The notes under the pieces: generated by a model
The model's input: only the letters and a program-made list of their open reading frames with translations
Databases searched by the model: none
What the model was told of the DNA's origin: nothing
Assembly (NCBI GenBank): GCA_021798135.1
Contig: JAJZYI010000002.1
Location: 1 to 32,558, forward strand
Direction: 5' to 3'
Length of the DNA stretch: 32,558 nt
Origin: Actinomycetes bacterium
Lineage (GTDB): Bacteria; Actinomycetota; Acidimicrobiia; Acidimicrobiales; UBA8190
Part shown: piece by piece, positions 31,702 to 32,558 of the stretch
Layout of the letters: every line of letters starts with the position of its first letter
How positions within the stretch are numbered: the first letter of the stretch is position 1
Position numbers and translations under genes: made by a program

Positions 31702-32558
31702 GTGGGGCCGTATGTGCCACGGAGCAAACGCGGGACCCTGGCGGCCGAGGAGTACGTGAGGCCCGTGGAGGGAGTGCCGGCGTACCTGCGTTCGGCGCTC
31801 CTCAGGTGGACTCGAGCGCGGTTCACCGTCACAGGCGCTCCCCTCGGGATTCGCCAGGACGCGATCAGTGGCCGATACCTCGAGCGAATCGAGGGGGCGC
31901 TGCGTATCGACTTGGGCCCATTCTCCGCTCAGGAACGGCTGGACGGGCTCCTTGATCGGGTGTCTGATGACGGGGAACTCTGGCTGGACCTCATCGATTT
32001 CGTGTTGCGGAAGCCGGTGAAGGCGAACACACCGTTCCGCGAGACGCCGAGGTTCGAGGCGGCGGCGGACCTCGCTGGCATCCTGGAGGACGCCAACTCA
32101 GCATGGACCGTTGCACATCGCGAGGCCGGCGGGTACTTCCTGGCGCGGCGCGTGCCGGCAGGAGCGGACCAGGCGCTTGCTGAGGCATTGGAGCCTGCCG
32201 ACGCGGCAGCACACCACCTCTCGGCCGCATGGGAACTCGCCTACCAGAGAGGACCCAGCCCGGGGGAGGCGTACCGAGAGGCCGTCAAGGCCGTGGAGTC
32301 CCTGGCCTGCTCACTCGTCGAACCGAACAACCGGAAGTCCACGCTCGGGACCGTCTTGGGTGTCCTGAAGACGACCGTCGGTTCAGGCCGCTGGAGCGCA
32401 ACCCCGCCGGTCACCGAGCAACTCGTGGTCGAGATGATGAGCGCCCTCTGGCAGCACCAGCTTGGGCGCCACGGAGCAGCCGGGACGGTGCCTCCGCCAG
32501 CGAACACAGCGGAGGAAGCCCAGGCTGCCGTGCATCTTTCGATCACGCTCGTCCAGTG
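31702..32558 (+). CDS. Partial abortive-infection-like (HEPN-type) protein
   Basis: A frame of 285 codons without a stop runs to the right edge. The GTG at 31702 has a strong ribosome-binding site (GGAGG, 6 nt before). Features: P-Y-V-P-R-S-K-R-G near the start, G-V-P-A-Y-L-R-S-A-L-L-R-W, and a helical region with A-Y-R-E-A-V-K-A-V-E-S followed by K-S-T-L-G-T-V-L-G-V-L-K and R256-H257-G258. That last arrangement resembles HEPN-fold 'abortive infection' proteins; the match is from memory. Codon use is clearly less GC-biased than in the rest of the window (ATT, AGT, CTT, TCA, GAA). It starts 100 bp after tRNA-Val. Other assignments are possible, but the coding call is firm. Confidence 0.75.
   Translation, partial: MGPYVPRSKRGTLAAEEYVRPVEGVPAYLRSALLRWTRARFTVTGAPLGIRQDAISGRYLERIEGALRIDLGPFSAQERLDGLLDRVSDDGELWLDLIDFVLRKPVKANTPFRETPRFEAAADLAGILEDANSAWTVAHREAGGYFLARRVPAGADQALAEALEPADAAAHHLSAAWELAYQRGPSPGEAYREAVKAVESLACSLVEPNNRKSTLGTVLGVLKTTVGSGRWSATPPVTEQLVVEMMSALWQHQLGRHGAAGTVPPPANTAEEAQAAVHLSITLVQ

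Overview
The window is very GC-rich DNA with dense, short-spaced genes, GTG/TTG starts, DUF222-HNH and MurT/GatD families, and stop-proximal GC hairpins. This fits a motile high-GC actinomycete. A deep-branching group such as Acidimicrobiia is my best guess, from gene content only; no rRNA or other marker is present. There is no gene-free stretch above about 300 bases.

Layout. (1) 1-3286: tail of the flagellar type III export operon, FliO-like fragment, a 38-codon ORF, fliP, fliQ, fliR, flhB, mostly with touching or overlapping ends; flhA does not follow. (2) 3411-6354: a PilZ (YcgR-like) c-di-GMP receptor and a GGDEF diguanylate cyclase, a plausible motility-signalling pair. (3) 6488-10751: argG, an SDR reductase, then apt and an OafA-type membrane acyltransferase on the minus strand. 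(4) 10917-15191: an HtrA/DegP-like protease on the minus strand, YqgE, a GNAT acetyltransferase preceded by a possible leaderless 17-residue leader peptide, and a LysR regulator. (5) 15202-19086: an operator/promoter/hairpin region, a HAD-acyltransferase fusion, and a single-polypeptide MurT-GatD fusion (lipid II amidation). (6) 19112-20464: DUF222-HNH endonuclease. (7) 20597-27809: a tightly coupled minus-strand operon (acyl reductase-HAD fusion, zinc alcohol dehydrogenase, LarA-like protein, PlsC acyltransferase) divergent from a TetR regulator across a 23-bp gap that holds a palindrome. I consider this the most likely undescribed pathway here. (8) 27832-31408: a membrane protein and a VOC protein on the minus strand, divergent from an amidase. 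(9) 31529-32558: tRNA-Val(CAC), followed by the start of an abortive-infection-like gene of visibly lower GC that runs off the right edge, possibly the edge of a genomic island.

Two signals recur. Several genes carry a -10-like hexamer (TAACGT, TAACAT, TACCAT) ending 7-8 nt before the start codon, the geometry of leaderless mRNAs. Many transcription-unit ends have a perfect GC hairpin 0-10 nt after the stop codon, without a T-tract. Both are by-eye observations.
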